Positions 22,738-34,640 of a stretch of DNA of 64,000 nucleotides are shown in pieces. The notes below the pieces were generated by a model, which saw only the letters and a program-made list of their open reading frames with translations, was not told the DNA's origin and ran no database searches. This stretch comes from Laguncularia racemosa. Its lineage: Eukaryota; Streptophyta; Magnoliopsida; Myrtales; Combretaceae. The stretch spans positions 2,728,001-2,792,000 of the forward strand of contig JBBMOL010000039.1 of assembly GCA_037954665.1 (NCBI GenBank), read 5' to 3'. Within the stretch, counting starts at the first letter, position 1; each line of letters begins with the position of its first letter. Made by a program: the position numbers and the translations under genes.

Positions 22738-23020
22738 GCCCACTTACTCGTTTTTTTTTTTTCGCAATTTGCATATATGCAATGCAATTTTTTAATTTTT
22801 TTTGTATTTTTTAAAATTTCAAAAATTTATAAAAATTATATAATCTTTTTTATTGCCATTTCTGCAATTATTTTCCAAAATTGACGTATTTTTCCTTTTT
22901 ATTTTATTTTTTGAATATTTTTCCTATTTTTGCCAAATTAGAGAAAAAATAGAAAAAAATTGGTAATTGTTTATTGTTGATTATTATTGACCATTAGGGG
23001 AAAAAAATGAGGTGTTTACA

Positions 23021-26000
23021 AGGATAATTAAAGGTTAATATGTATTCATAGACTAATATTGACAAATAGATAAAACATTAGTGCAAAGTGTCAAAAATAA
23101 AAATAAAGACACATAGTGGCAAAGTTTTTTTTTTTTTTTTTGGGTTCAAAACAAAGTAATAACAGTTAAAAACATAGATATATAAAATATAATTTATCTT
23201 AAATTAAATTGGTTTGATTTGATTTACTTTTATTTCAATCTCGACTAGTTCATGGTCTCTCTTAATTCTCATGGAATTGTTTCATAGTAGCTAATTGATT
23301 CAACAAACCTTAAGCTTAGACATCTTGGAGTTTTTTTTTTTTTTAATTAGTTGGGAGAGAAGGTGGGAAGCTTCCTTATTGCCATGTTTGGTATAAAAAA
23401 TAAATATGGAATGGAATTGTAATTTGATTTTAGGTTTCATTCCTTTTCTCTTTTTGAAACTCAAACTCGTAATTCTTTGAAATCGACAATTTCAAATTTA
23501 GGGAATTCAATTCTACTTTTAAGGGGTAATGTCACGATTTCATTTCACTTTCATTCATGATATTTACTTAAATAATTTTTTAATTCCATCAATGTATATT
23601 TATTAAATTCTCAAATTAAGGCTATCTTCAATAAATACCAATATATACACGTTCTTTTTTATTTTGAATATAATATGACCAAACATAATATAAGAATAAA
23701 ATTAACGATTCCAAATATAAGAAGGGATTTGTATCTTTTTGCTAATTCTATTTCATTCCATTATATCCTCTTCCAATCCATTTTATTCTAAATGATTACT
23801 ATGTACTGAATGTGATATAAATGTAATCCATTTTCAAAAGGAAAAATTGCAAAAATAATATTCATGTTTGACTATTTTAACTTTTCAATTCAAGTACTCT
23901 AAATTATATTTTTTTATTTAAATATTTTAATCTTCCGTTTTTCTAGTTAAATTTTCAATATTTCCAAAACAATTTAAAAAAATATAGACACCGGCTAACT
24001 TGACATGGATCCATACTTGCATAAAAGGAAATCATTAGTGGTCATACAGAGAGACTTTTTCTAGCCTCTTCGTTTTTTTTAAAAAAAAAAAAAATCTAGA
24101 AAGACAGAAGACTTAAATAGGATACAATAAATGGAGAGTGTTCCAATAAAATAGTTAAAATACGAAACACTCAAATGGAATAGTAACGTTTACAAGTTTG
24201 AATTGTAATTTTGTTTTGAATTTTAAAAGGTTTTTTTTTCAAAAAAAAAAAAGTATTTAACAACACTAAATTGCGGCATGCACTTCGAGAAGGGTGATTC
24301 GACTTGATGCGTGATAATAATATGACCATATTTTGCTATGAAATATTTCCTTGGAAAATTGTCTAAAAAATAAAAAAATATTCCCTTGAAATGTACTCGG
24401 TATATTCCTATTATAAGAAGAAGAATGAAACCATTGATGGACAATTGCAGAGAGCTGCGGAGAAGTTGCCTCGAACAGAGCAGGGATTCGCACCACTCAC
24501 TACCGAATTGATCACTGAAAGTTCGTGGTTTGTCCCTAAGTCGACTTAAATTTGGAATCCAACAGAAAAACCCTAAATGTGTGTCAATGGTTTAGATTTG
24601 ACCCAAATTAAGGTTATGCTGTATGAATGTCCAATCTTTTTCTAAAATTCCTTATAATATTTTAATAATAAAAACTTTAGAATTGTCAAATGTTATCCTA
24701 ATAATCTTAAATGCTTATATTTATAAAATACTTTTAACTAGATGAAAAAAAAAAAAAAAAACTAGTTACAGATTATGACTGATGCCTGCAGTTAATCATG
24801 TCAATAAAAAAAGGGGGAAATTATTTCTATTTTTTAAAAGAGAGAGTTGTTTCTCATTGACATTTGTGGTGATTACTAGCCATCATTATGTAATGGTGCC
24901 TATTGATGATACATGTTATCATCACTTACCGTTATAAGACTTTGGTATATAGATAGAATAGTAAGATTTTGATTCAAGCAAACATTGGCATGTTGTGGGA
25001 AGCAAACATAAATATAATATCTATTAGTTGAGTCCATAAAAATATGAAAAGAAAAAAAGAAAAAGAAAAGGAAGAAGAAGAAGAAAAATTGAAGTGGAAG
25101 AAGTTTGCAAAGAGGTAAAGCGTTGACAAAATAATTGAGATCAAGATTCTGGATCCTACTGTGTTAACTGCATTTGAAATGATATCGAGTCAAAATCGAT
25201 GGTTTGGTTTTTTTCTATAGAATAATAAGTAATCAACTGCACTGCACCCTCGCATATTGGATCCCGTCCCATGGTTTGCTTAGTTCTAGGTAAAGCTTAA
25301 TGCATTGGTTTATAATTGAGGGCGTTCAATCATCTGGAAGGGATTAACCTTTTAGAGATAATTTAATGGGATTAAGTAAGCACCACTATCTTGCGTGCCC
25401 TGTCTCACATGGCATTGTTATGAAGTCCTTATCGTTATTCTTTAAAGATTTCATTATAAGTAATATGTCATGTATATTGTTGGGTAGAATCCATAAACAG
25501 AGAACATTTCATTATGTATAAATATTTATAATAATTTTCTTAATACGAAGGTATATGTATGTTTAATTTTTATTTGTTTTTATTTATCAATTTTACTCTA
25601 TACATGATATATTATCAATTTTTTTATTTATTAAAAAAAGATTTTTTTTTCAAATCTATTAAGTTTTCTATCTATTTATGACATGTGTCAATTTTAAATT
25701 GGTTTATAATAATTAAATTAAAAAATAATACTATTAAATATATTTATTTACATAATATAATAAAAATAATATTAAATATATTTAATGATATAATATAATA
25801 AAAATAACAAAAAAAATAAAAGTAATAATAGGGGCTACAAAAAATGTTCATATCCTGACTACCTTAGTCAACAAACTCAGGCTAGTCAAGATCGACAAAA
25901 AATTTTAATCCTATTTTTGTAAGATTGAAGACTTATATACAAAATTAGATGAACAATAAACGTTAATGACTAAAAGTTTCTTTTTCCCTTGAGTGAATGA

Positions 26001-26099
26001 CTAACTTATTTCCATGACCAATTGATATTTGCTCTTATTATCTCGAGTTTATTTGGGAAAAAAAATATATCATTCAAAATGACTGACAATGTAAGGATA
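23021..26099. other. Intergenic AT-rich DNA, no gene seen
   Basis: Contains a poly-T run near 23127-23141, poly-A/T runs near 24070, 24240 and 24745, and a GAA-rich purine stretch at about 25050-25090. The overlapping minus-strand frames at 24223-24496 show no domain and are not called genes. Confidence 0.5.
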
Positions 26100-27440
26100 A
26101 GTTTAAATATTGCATATTCATTGGGAAAAGAAATATAGAGGTCAAATTTGTTTCACCTAAAACTAGTTCATAACATAGAGCCATGGAAAGCACTAGAAAA
26201 AGATGGCCTTCATACCTATTTTTATAGGAAAAGTTGGGAGATAGTTTGGCAATCAATTACCAATTTTATCTTAGACCTTTTAATTGAGACGATTCTCCTA
26301 ATAAGATAAATCAAAACCAATTGGTGCTTAATCCTAAACAAGTAGCAACCTCTTAGATTAAGCAATACATACCAATTGAGTTATGCATTGCTCTTTCCAA
26401 AATTTTGTGGAAAGTCTTAGTGAATAGAATTTAACCTTTGCTACATAATCTTATTCATCCAGCTCAAGCTAACTTCATTCCAAGAAGGAAAGAATAGATA
26501 ATATAATCTTAATGTAAGAAATTTAGCACTATTTCCATAGGAAAAAAAAAGAAGAAGGAAAATTTGGATAAAGGTTAGTAAACTTAGATTTAGAGAAAGT
26601 TTATGATATACATAGAATGAGATTATATTTATTGGGCCCTTCAAAGCCTTTGTTTTCCCTCATCTTAGATCTTATTGATTAAAAGATGTATATCTTCTAG
26701 TTTTATTGACATCTTAGTGAATGGTATACCTTTACTTGCTTTCTTACAAAGTAGGGGTATTAGACAAGGAGACTCGCTATCACCATACCTCTTTATTTTA
26801 GGTCTAGAATTTTTTAGCTAGAGTATAGAAAAGGAAGAGCTCTTAGGCCATTGGAAACCTTTTTAAGTTAGAGAGGATACCTTAAAATTTTTGCATATTA
26901 TGTTTGCTAATGATATTGTGCTATTAGCAAAGGCTGACAAAGAAAATGTAGGTACAATTAGAAGGGTAGTGGAAGATTTCTCAAAACTCTTTGGTCTAGT
27001 AAAGAAAAATCTACAATTTTCTTTTCTCAAAACACAAATGACATAAAACAAGAGATATCGTAGCTTCTTGGCTTCAAGACAATTCTTTCTTTTAGCTAAT
27101 GTTGTGGTATCCTTTAGATCAAGGTTTAAAATCGAGAGTGACACAACCAAACTTTATTGTTGAAAAAGCCTAAAAGAAATTAAGTTGTTAGAAAGCAGAA
27201 ACATTAAGCCCAATTAGGAGAGCTATGTTAGTTAAGTCGGTTTTGGAAGCTTTACCTACTTATTACAGGCAAGTATCATCTTTACTAGAACAAATTCTTG
27301 ATAAACTAGAATAGATCACATAGAGTATTCCTATGGAATGGTTTTGAGCAAAGGCATAAAACACATTGGGTAGGATGGTTGAAGCTAGCTGTTCTAAAGA
27401 ACAGGGCGATCTCATGCTAACAAATTTGAAGTCTAGAAAT
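26100..27440 (+). pseudogene. LINE reverse transcriptase, heavily decayed
   Basis: In broken plus-strand frames the order of a plant L1-type reverse transcriptase is clear. It runs from KALEKDGLHTYFYRKSWEIV (about 26185-26245) through IHPAQANFIP-like (about 26455-26480) and an LDLEK-like block (26580), then GIRQGD.LSPYLFIL (about 26755-26805). The active-site segment at 26903-26914 reads FAND where the family has FADD, so the first catalytic Asp is lost by a single G-to-A change. The tail resembles the conserved LSxAG/ SW..  region near 27170-27260. Stops occur throughout. The endonuclease and ORF1 ends are not seen upstream. Confidence 0.8.
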
Positions 27441-27444
27441 AAAG

Positions 27445-27905
27445 AAGGTATTTTGGAAAGAGGATAGGAGGTGAAACTAGGGATGTAACCAGGATGGGTT
27501 TTATAAAATCATAACCTACCACTATATAGTTTACTATTTCCTAAAATCTTATAGAAACCTTATAGAATTTTTGCTTCTATTACCAAAACCTAACCCTATA
27601 GTGTTATGAATCCCATAAGGACATAGAGTAAAAAGTAGTTAAATAAGATAAAAATTATACTTACTAACTTATATATAAATGAATTTTAAAAATTAAATGT
27701 ATTATATGGTGTAAAACTTATATAGTGTATGTGTATGGGTTATATAGCTTAAGAATAAATATTATTATTAATATATTATTTATTTATTGAGTTTTTTAAA
27801 ATTTAAAAATCTGATTCTAAACCTTATAAGGTTTTAAATCATGTTCCAAGATTGGATATCCTATAATGACTTGATAATATCTCTATATGAAAGCCTCATG
27901 AACTT
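27445..27905. other. AT-rich insertion inside the LINE
   Basis: Begins CTAGGGATGTAACCAGG and interrupts LINE homology between the reverse transcriptase and its C-terminal part. It is probably a small non-coding element. Parts of it can be recognised inside the braided stretch near 33530-33780. Confidence 0.4.
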
Positions 27906-28765
27906 CACTTTTCAAGGCTAAATATCATAAATATTGGAATGAGGGAATATGTCGTTCCAACCAAAATGGCATAGGTCTATAAAGAAATATAACATCATCA
28001 GACTTTCTTGCGAGATAAAACGGCTATAGCTTTGGGGAACGATAGAGTTACCAGTTTTTGGTTTGATAAATGGGTGGGAGACTTCATAATTAGAGAAAGA
28101 ATTCAGAGTCCTCTAACTATGGTAGCAGAGACTTTATCAGTTCCAGGTTGTTGGATTGAGGAAAACAAATGGGATGATAACAAAATCGGATTCCAGATGT
28201 CATCTATTCTTATTGAGAATATTGGTCCGATTGCTCTTAGTCCTCGGAAAAAAGATCGGAAAGAGGCAATGACGCAAGCAAGAAGTATTCCCTCTCTGGC
28301 TGATATAAATTGGATGTGGATTCGGAAGAATCCGCTGCCCCAAAAAATTAAGATAAGTCTTTGGAGAGTTCAACAAAATAGCCTGCCGACAGCAGCAAAT
28401 TTAAGAAATCGTAGTAGGATTAATAATGCAGTTTGTCCAAGATGCGGGTATGTTGATGAGGACTTGAAACATGTTTTCATTGATGCCCTGTTTTAAACAA
28501 TACATATTGCCTATGGGAAACAGCGCCATGGGAAAATGTGCAACCTTCGGAGGACATTCGAATATGGATTAAAAGAAACCGCCTCTCGAAGAGAAAGGAC
28601 TCCAGAGGAGATTCATCCACCAAAACCTTTTTGTCTTTGCTTTCATGGTCCGGAAAGTATGGTTACATAGGAATGAAACTCTCCATGGTAGAATTGAATG
28701 GAATGAATCATTGCAGCAGCAAATAAGGAGATTAAGCAATGAATAGAATGTTCATAGTAGGAAGC
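27905..28765 (+). pseudogene. LINE C-terminal part with zf-RVT domain
   Basis: A 162-codon open frame (28008-28496) starts at ALGNDRVTSFWFDKWVGD, a block that precedes the zf-RVT domain in plant LINEs. The zf-RVT domain follows: WMWIRKNPLPQKIKISLWR, then NSLPTAANL and CPRCGYVDEDLKHVFIDA, with the Cys pair and His in place. A shifted frame then reads FMVRKVWLHRNETLHG (about 28640-28690), the usual next block. The LINE is broken by gypsy element B at about 28770 and resumes near 34640. Confidence 0.8.
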
Positions 28766-28834
28766 AGCAGTGATGGAGGGGATACAAGAAGCGATTATAC
28801 GGTTGGGAGCACGGGTTCTGCGCACGGCCGGAAA

Positions 28835-29110
28835 CATGGCCGTGTCTCGAGCAAGGGTATCAAACCGCAAGATCTCACAGTGTCTAACACGGCTTGAAGC
28901 ATGGCCGTGTCTCGAGCAAGGATATCAAACCACAAGATCTCACAGTGTCTAACATGGCCTGAAGCACGGCCGTGTCTCGAGTAGGGGTATTGAACAGCAA
29001 ATCCCCATAGTGCCTAACACGGCCTGAAGCACGGCTGTGTCTCAACCAGGGGCATCGAATAACCAATGTCACAGAGTCCAACACGGGTCGAAGCACGACC
29101 GTGCCTTAGA
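28835..29110 (+). repeat. 65-bp tandem array in the LTR of element B
   Basis: Five units centred on CAYGGCCGTGTCTCGAG start at 28835, 28900, 28965, 29030 and 29094. The CACGGCCGTG core is itself a palindrome. Each unit also carries CACAGTGTCTAACACGG or a variant of it. The array lies upstream of the LTR TATA box. Confidence 0.85.
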
Positions 29111-29157
29111 CCGTGTACGCGAAGATTCGTCTTTTCCTTTTTATAATTTTAGGAGAG

Positions 29158-29166
29158 TATATAAAT
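29158..29166 (+). promoter_or_regulatory. TATA box of the element B LTR
   Basis: TATATAAAT, about 50 bases after the repeat array and about 160 before the LTR end. Suitable for genomic RNA initiation. Confidence 0.55.
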
Positions 29167-29325
29167 CTTTTTGTAGTGATGTTAGGGTTACGTCTTATTT
29201 TATTCTTGAAATACATTTCGTGAGAGACTTCTCGCCTTTAGTGGTTGTGCGCAACCATTGTTTGTTTGAGAGATTCATTCGTTGAGTGATTCTCTAAGCT
29301 TTCTATGCTAACTCGCTGCGTCAGT

Positions 29326-29337
29326 TGGTATCAGAGC
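29326..29337 (+). other. Primer binding site of element B
   Basis: TGGTATCAGAGC, the exact tRNA-iMet-type site of plant gypsy and copia elements, two bases inside the LTR. Confidence 0.9.
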
Positions 29338-29357
29338 AAGGAAAATTTCCTGTGGAG

Positions 29358-30308
29358 ATGTCAGGTGACGGAAGTTTAGGAGGCGGTCACTTTCCGGACG
29401 TTGCTCGGGATGTGGAAACTCTGCGAACCGAAGTGCAGGCTCAAAGGGTAGTGTTGGATACCATGGATCAGAGACTCCGACACTTCGAACAGCATTTTGA
29501 TGATTTGGTGGAGCGTTTTGACGCAATGGGAACCAATACAAACAGGGATAGAGACGTTAGGGGAGTACGACCCGGGGCAAACCCTGCTCTTGGTGTTCCG
29601 ATCAACAGACCTATCGCTGCGAATCGAAGAGTCCAAGAGTATGATGTGGATTCTAAGGAGGAAGATGATTGGCTGGTCGGAAACCCGCAACCACAGCGGA
29701 GAGGATACGGTGGAGGTGGTTATGGCCGGAATCGCCAGGGCTACGATCAGGGAGATACCAGCGAATTCAAATTAAAGGTAGATATACCTTCTTTTAACGG
29801 TAATTTGAACATCGAGGATTTAATAGATTGGCTGGCAGAAGTGGATCGTTTCTCTGATTATATGGAGGTGCCGGAGAATCGTAGGGTGAGGTTAGTGGCA
29901 TGTAGATTGAAAGGAGGGGCTTTGGCTTGGTGGGAGAGATTGCAGAATAGGCGATATAGAGAAGGAAAGCAACCGGTGCAAACGTGGTATAGAATGAAGA
30001 AATTGATCCAAAGGGATTTCCTGCCTCCTGACTACGAACAAATATTGTTCCAACAATACTAGAAGTGTAGACAAGGCCCGAGAACAGTGTATGAATATAC
30101 GACGGAGTTCATGAGGTTGGCTGAGAGAAACGACCTTAGGGAAAGCGAAGGACAGCAAGTGGCTAGATACCTGGATGGACTAAGGCTGCAAATTAAGGAG
30201 AAGATAAGGGTTCATGTTTTGTGCAACGTCAATGAGGCGAAAAACATGGCCCTTCGAGCAGAGATGATGCTACAAGAAAAGTCCAGTAGGTTTGATAGAG
30301 GTAACTGA
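29358..30308 (+). pseudogene. Gag of gypsy element B
   Basis: Starts at MSGDGSLGGG (29358). The TTG-initiated extension upstream overlaps the primer site and is not used. Residues about 15-65 are a coiled coil (VETLRTEVQAQRVVLDTMDQ). The retrotransposon gag core follows, with LKGGALAWWERLQNRR, then RTVYEYTTEFMRLAERNDL. Gag coats the RNA in the cytoplasmic particle. Two stops break it: TAG at 30061-30063 and TGA at 30306-30308. The frame continues past both into the zinc finger and pol, so there was once a single Gag-Pol frame. Confidence 0.85.
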
Positions 30309-32416
30309 AGGTTTAAGAACGAAGGATTCAGTACCGTAGGTACGGATAGAGGGAAGGCTGTCCTGGAAGCTCCAGGCGGAAGCAATGAGAAGAGAGAAGA
30401 AAGGGGAACAAGTAGGAGACCAATGGAAAATAGGGAAGCACCTAAGCAAAACAATCCCTATGCTAAACCAGTTATGGGAAAGTGCTATAGGTGCAACCAA
30501 CCGGGTCATCGTTCCAATGAGTGCCCCAGTAGGAGACCTATTAATGTTCTTAATAGAGAGGAGGATGAGGAGGTGTGCTGTGAACCGGATGGAGGGGATG
30601 AGCTTTATAGTGATGATGGTTATGGAGATGATGAGGAAACATATGTCATTAGGAAGTTGATGTTGGCACCGAAGTGTGATGAGAAGTCCCAAAGACATCA
30701 GTTGTTCCGGACTAGATGTACTGTTGATGGTAGGGTGTTTGACTTGATAGTGGATAGCGGGAGTTGCGAGAATATCATTGGTAGGGAAACGGTGAGAGTA
30801 TTGAATTTGGCGATTGAAAAACACCCGAATCTATATACCATTGGGTGGATTAAAGCGGCTGAGAAAATAGAAGTCACCGAGCGATGCAGAGTACCTTTCT
30901 CTATAGGGAAGTATAGAGATGAGGTCTATTGTGATGTCGTGGACATGGACGCATGCCACCTTCTATTTGGGAGACCTTGGCAATTTGATGTTGATGCCAA
31001 ACACGAAGGAAGGGAGAATGTTTACCGGTTAGAGAAGGATAGGGTAAAGTTCACTCTCCTACCTCTCAAAACATCTCACCGCCTTAAAACTTCTAAAACG
31101 GAGGGGCGTTCTTTCCTCACTATCACCCAATCTGAGAGGGAGATGGGGGAAGCAATTAAGGAGACGCATACAATCCATGCATTAGTTGTCCGACAGGTGA
31201 TGTTTGTGGAGGAAGATCAGAGTAGTGACCAGGAGTTGCCAGACAGTGTGAAGGCGCTACTGGAGGAGTTTAGAGAAATAACATCTGAGGAGCTACCCGA
31301 TGGATTACCTCCCATGAGGGATATCCAACATCATATTGATTTGATTCCAGGAGCTAACCTACCTAATCTTCCACATTATAGGATGAGCCCAAAGGAGACG
31401 GAAATATTGCAGGGAAAGGCGCAAGAACCACTCCAGAAGGGATTCATCAGGGAGAGCATGAGCCCTTGCGCAATGCTTGCTTTGTTGACCCCAAAGAAAG
31501 ATGGTAATTGGCGCATGTGTGTCGACAGCAGAGCAATCAACAAAATTACCATCGGCTATAAATTCCCGATACCAAGGCTGGAAGACATGCTAGATTGCTT
31601 GAGTGGGGCCAAATTCTTTTCCAAGATTGATCTGAGAAGTGGTTACCATCAGATTCGGATCCGACCAGGAGATGAGTGGAAGACGACCTTTAAAACTAAG
31701 GAAGGCCTATATGAATGGATGGCCATGCCTTTTGGTCTCAGTAATGCCCCAAGCACCTTCATGCGTATTATGAATCAGGTACTTAGACCCTTTTCTGCTC
31801 GGTTTGTCGTAGTTTACTTTGACGATATCCTGATCTATAGCAAAACTGAGGAGGAACACATCGATCATGTGAGGGAAGTGTTAAATGTTCTGAGGGAGAA
31901 CAAGCTCTTTGTGAATCTTAAGAAGTGTGTATTCCTCTCTAGGAGATTGTTGTTTTTGGGTTTTGTCGTTAGTGGTGATGGAATTACCGTGGATGATGAG
32001 AAAGTAAAAGCTATTAGGGAATGGCCCATTCCCAACACCGTAAGTGCTTTGAGGAGTTTTTTGAGACTAGCGAGCTTCTATAGAAGGTTTATTCGTCACT
32101 TCAGCACCCTTGCTGCACCTATGACCGAGTGCCTGAAGAAAGGGAAGTTCCAGTAGAGTGATGAAGCTGAAAGTAGTTTCGGGCTGTTAAAAGAAAAGTT
32201 GTGCAATGCTCCAGTTCCTTGCATTACCTGACTTTGATAAATTGTTTGAAGTCGATTGTGATGCAAGTGGGGTGGGAATAGGAGTGGTGCTATCTTAGGA
32301 AAGGAAGCCCATTGCCTTTTTCAGTGAGAAGTTATGTGAGTCTAGGCGGAATTGGTCCACTTATGACAAAGAATTTTATTCGGTGGTGCGTGCTTTGAGG
32401 ACCTGGGAACATTACC
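30309..32416 (+). pseudogene. Pol of element B: zinc knuckle, protease, RT, part of RNase H
   Basis: A CX2CX4HX4C zinc knuckle (CYRCNQPGHRSNEC) is at 30483-30524. The protease carries LIVDSGSC with catalytic DSG at 30753-30761, then LLFGRPWQFD. Reverse transcriptase spans about 31300-32100, with KKDGNWRMCVDSRAINK, FSKIDLRSGYHQIRI, MPFGLSNAPSTFM and the YFDD box at 31815-31826, all intact. A TAG at 32154-32156 and a one-base shift near 32215 precede RNase H (EVDCDASGVGIG). The sequence stops making sense at 32417, where the braided stretch begins. The RT style is chromovirus-like. Confidence 0.88.
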
Positions 32417-34640
32417 TAGTGCAGAAATTTGTTTCACCTAACTAGTTCATACATGCCATAAGCACTTGAAAAAGACCAATACTATTTTATAGGAAATGTA
32501 GGGAGATATTTCAATCATTACCAAGTTTCCATTTAACCTTTAAATTAAGGGATTCTCAAATAAAAATCAAACCAATGCTTAATCTAGTAGCAACCTCTTG
32601 ATTAAGCAATCACACCAATTGAGTGGTTGCATTGGCTCTTTCAAAATTTGTGAAAGTTAGTAAAAAATTTAAACCTTTGTCACAAACAACTAGCTCAATG
32701 CTATTCATTTAAGAAGGGTTATGAAAGGATAATCAACTTAATGTAATTTCAGACTATTGCATAGGAAGAAAAAAAGAAGGAAATTTGATGGTTAGTGATT
32801 TGAGAAAGTTTCATATACAAGAGAGATTAAAGGACCTTAAGCCAGTTTTCCGCACTTAGATCTATTGATAAAAGAGTAACTTGAGGATTTTGAAAATCTT
32901 AGTGAATGGCATACCTTTACTCTTTCTTAAAAGTAGGGTCATTAAACATGGAGCCGCTACACCCATCCCTCTATTATGTGTAGGTCTTAGATTTTTACTG
33001 GATATAGAAAAGGAGAGCTGATTGAACCTTTTTAAGTTAGAGAGGTACCTTAAGATGCAATTTTTGCTAATGAATGTGTATTATGCAAGGCTTGACAAGA
33101 ATGTAGTAAATAGAAGGGTACGGACATCCAACTTGTGGTTGTAAGTCTCATTACTTTTCTCAAACGGAAATGCAAAACAGAGATCAGCTTCTCTGGAAGA
33201 CAACCTTGTGGATAATGTTTGATCCTCACTGAACTATAGATCACGGCTCTCACAACGGATGGACCAGACCAGTAATGCTACAATAGCACCTTAAGCAAAT
33301 CTAATTGTTAGAAAGAGAACATTAGCCCGTGAGGAAGACCTAAGCAATTGGGTTTGGCAATTTACTACTTTTCAGGCAAGTTCTCTTTATAACAATTTCC
33401 CTTGCATAAGACTAAAAGGCAAAGGTCTCCTTTTATTGTTTACAATAGTCTAACCATTTGTGGATTTGAATCAGCTTCCAAGGGATCTCTCTAACAAATG
33501 AAGTCTAAGAACCTAGGATATGGTATTTTAAGAGGATGGGGGCGAAAATGTGAAAAATCTAACTACACTATAAGCTACCTAAAATCAAGATTTGCCTATT
33601 GACGAAAACTACTTTAGTGTTATCAAGTTCATAGGATCTTACGTAAAGTGAAATGATAATTTCTTTACTAATATAAGCAAGATTCAAAAAAAAGTATATG
33701 GTGTAAATTATATGTGTATGGTAGGAATCTAAGAAAAAATTTTTAATTGTGTCTTGTTTATTGAGTAAATTCCATTGGTTTCTTAATAAACATTCTAACT
33801 ATGTTCTTAATCTTTCCAATTGGTATCTTAATGACTTATTGTTTAATATCCTAATAATGTCGTAATGAAGCTTGAATTCCTCAGCTAATTCTTTTGGTGA
33901 GGAATGGAACCAAATGGCATAGGGATAAAGAATATAACATATAAACGTTGCGAGTAAAACGGCTTCTTTGGCGACGAAGAACCAGGTTTTTGGGTTTCGA
34001 TAATGGGTGAACTCAAAAGCAAGAATCTCAGAGTCTCTAACACGGTAGAAGCTACGTCCAGTGTTGTTGAGCAATGGGTATGATACACAAAATCTCACAG
34101 TGTCTAACATGAGCTATTGGCCGATGCCTTAGTCTGGGAAAGTGGGAAAGGCAATGACAAGCAAAATTCCCCCGGTGCTAACAACTGGATGTGATTCGAG
34201 TCCGCTGCCTCAAAATAAGTGTCTTGGAATAACAAAATAGCCTCACAGAGTAAAACTAGGGTTAAGAAGGGCAGTTGTCCTAGACGGTAGTGTAGCCCCG
34301 CAGTTTCATTTGCCTGTTTTAAAATTAATATAGCTATAAACACCATGGGAAATGTGCAACTTAGGACTTCAATTATGATTAGAAAAACCTCTCGAGAGAG
34401 ACTCGGGGTATCGACAAACCTTTTTGTTTGTTTGGCGGAAATGTATTGGTTAATGGAAGAATCTCATGGTAGAATTGAATGATATCTCAGCTCAAATAAG
34501 GATAAGCTGACTGCAGTTCATAGTAGAGGATAGTTTATCAGATGGAGTTAAGAAATTTATGATGGAATCTCCCACCAAGAAACTGGATGGTTGTGCCAAA
34601 GAAAAAAAAAAAAAGGGAAAAATTGAGATCCTTGCTGGGG
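32417..34640 (+). other. Interleaved LINE and gypsy sequence, probable assembly artefact
   Basis: Neither a clean LINE nor a clean gypsy element. Short runs matching LINE 26140-28765 come in order: TTTGTTTCACCTAA at 32428, GCAACCTCTTGATTAAGCAA at 32588, and AATGTGCAAC at 34353. Between them, also in order, come runs that read as missing gypsy pol. Examples are a TLW.MF..SLNY block and a CAACGGATGGACCAGACC run (HPQTDG-type integrase) near 33200-33275, GTCTCCTTTTATTGTTTAC near 33425, and GTGGATTTGAATCAGCTTCC near 33461. Switches occur every few to 20 bases. At 34010-34270 the LTR repeat of element B (CTCACAGTGTCTAACA) is mixed with the zf-RVT region. No ORF here should be trusted. Confidence 0.75.

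Larger units (their letters stand above)
13443..23020 (-). mobile_element. Tat/Ogre-type Ty3/gypsy deletion derivative
   Basis: Two 2-kb LTRs flank a 5.5-kb minus-strand interior. In transcription order it holds: 5' LTR 20996-23020, tRNA-Arg-like primer site 20974-20992, ORF1 with a DUF7745-like protein 18958-20482, pre-RT pol scraps 18070-18880, integrase 17223-18060, tandem repeats 15660-16740, polypurine tract 15489-15502, 3' LTR 13443-15488. An extra ORF upstream of gag, long LTRs and repeats behind pol are known Tat/Ogre traits. Reverse transcriptase, RNase H and most of gag are missing, so it cannot move alone. The flanking pentamers (GGGCT and AGGAT) do not match, so the target duplication is lost or the ends were altered. 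Confidence 0.85.
20996..23020 (-). repeat. 5' LTR of the Tat/Ogre element
   Basis: Full-length partner of 13443-15488, 21 bases shorter. On the minus strand it begins TGTAAACACC and ends CTCGACA next to the primer site. Confidence 0.9.
28771..29323 (+). repeat. 5' LTR of gypsy element B
   Basis: About 553 bases, running TGATGGAGGG to GCTGCGTCA, just before a primer site. Its left edge is inferred from where LINE homology stops. A TATA box (29158-29166) and a 65-base tandem array (28835-29110) lie inside. No intact 3' LTR exists in the window, so the pair cannot be checked. Confidence 0.6.

Noticed and set aside
24223..24496. Overlapping 73- and 76-codon frames
   Set aside because: No domain, no repeat partner, low-complexity ends.
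28835..29110. Regular spacing of palindromic units resembling a CRISPR array
   Set aside because: Units are contiguous tandem copies without unique spacers, inside a plant LTR.
29325..29357. Extension of element B gag upstream to 29325
   Set aside because: It would begin at a TTG inside the primer binding site. The ATG at 29358 starts the protein-like sequence.
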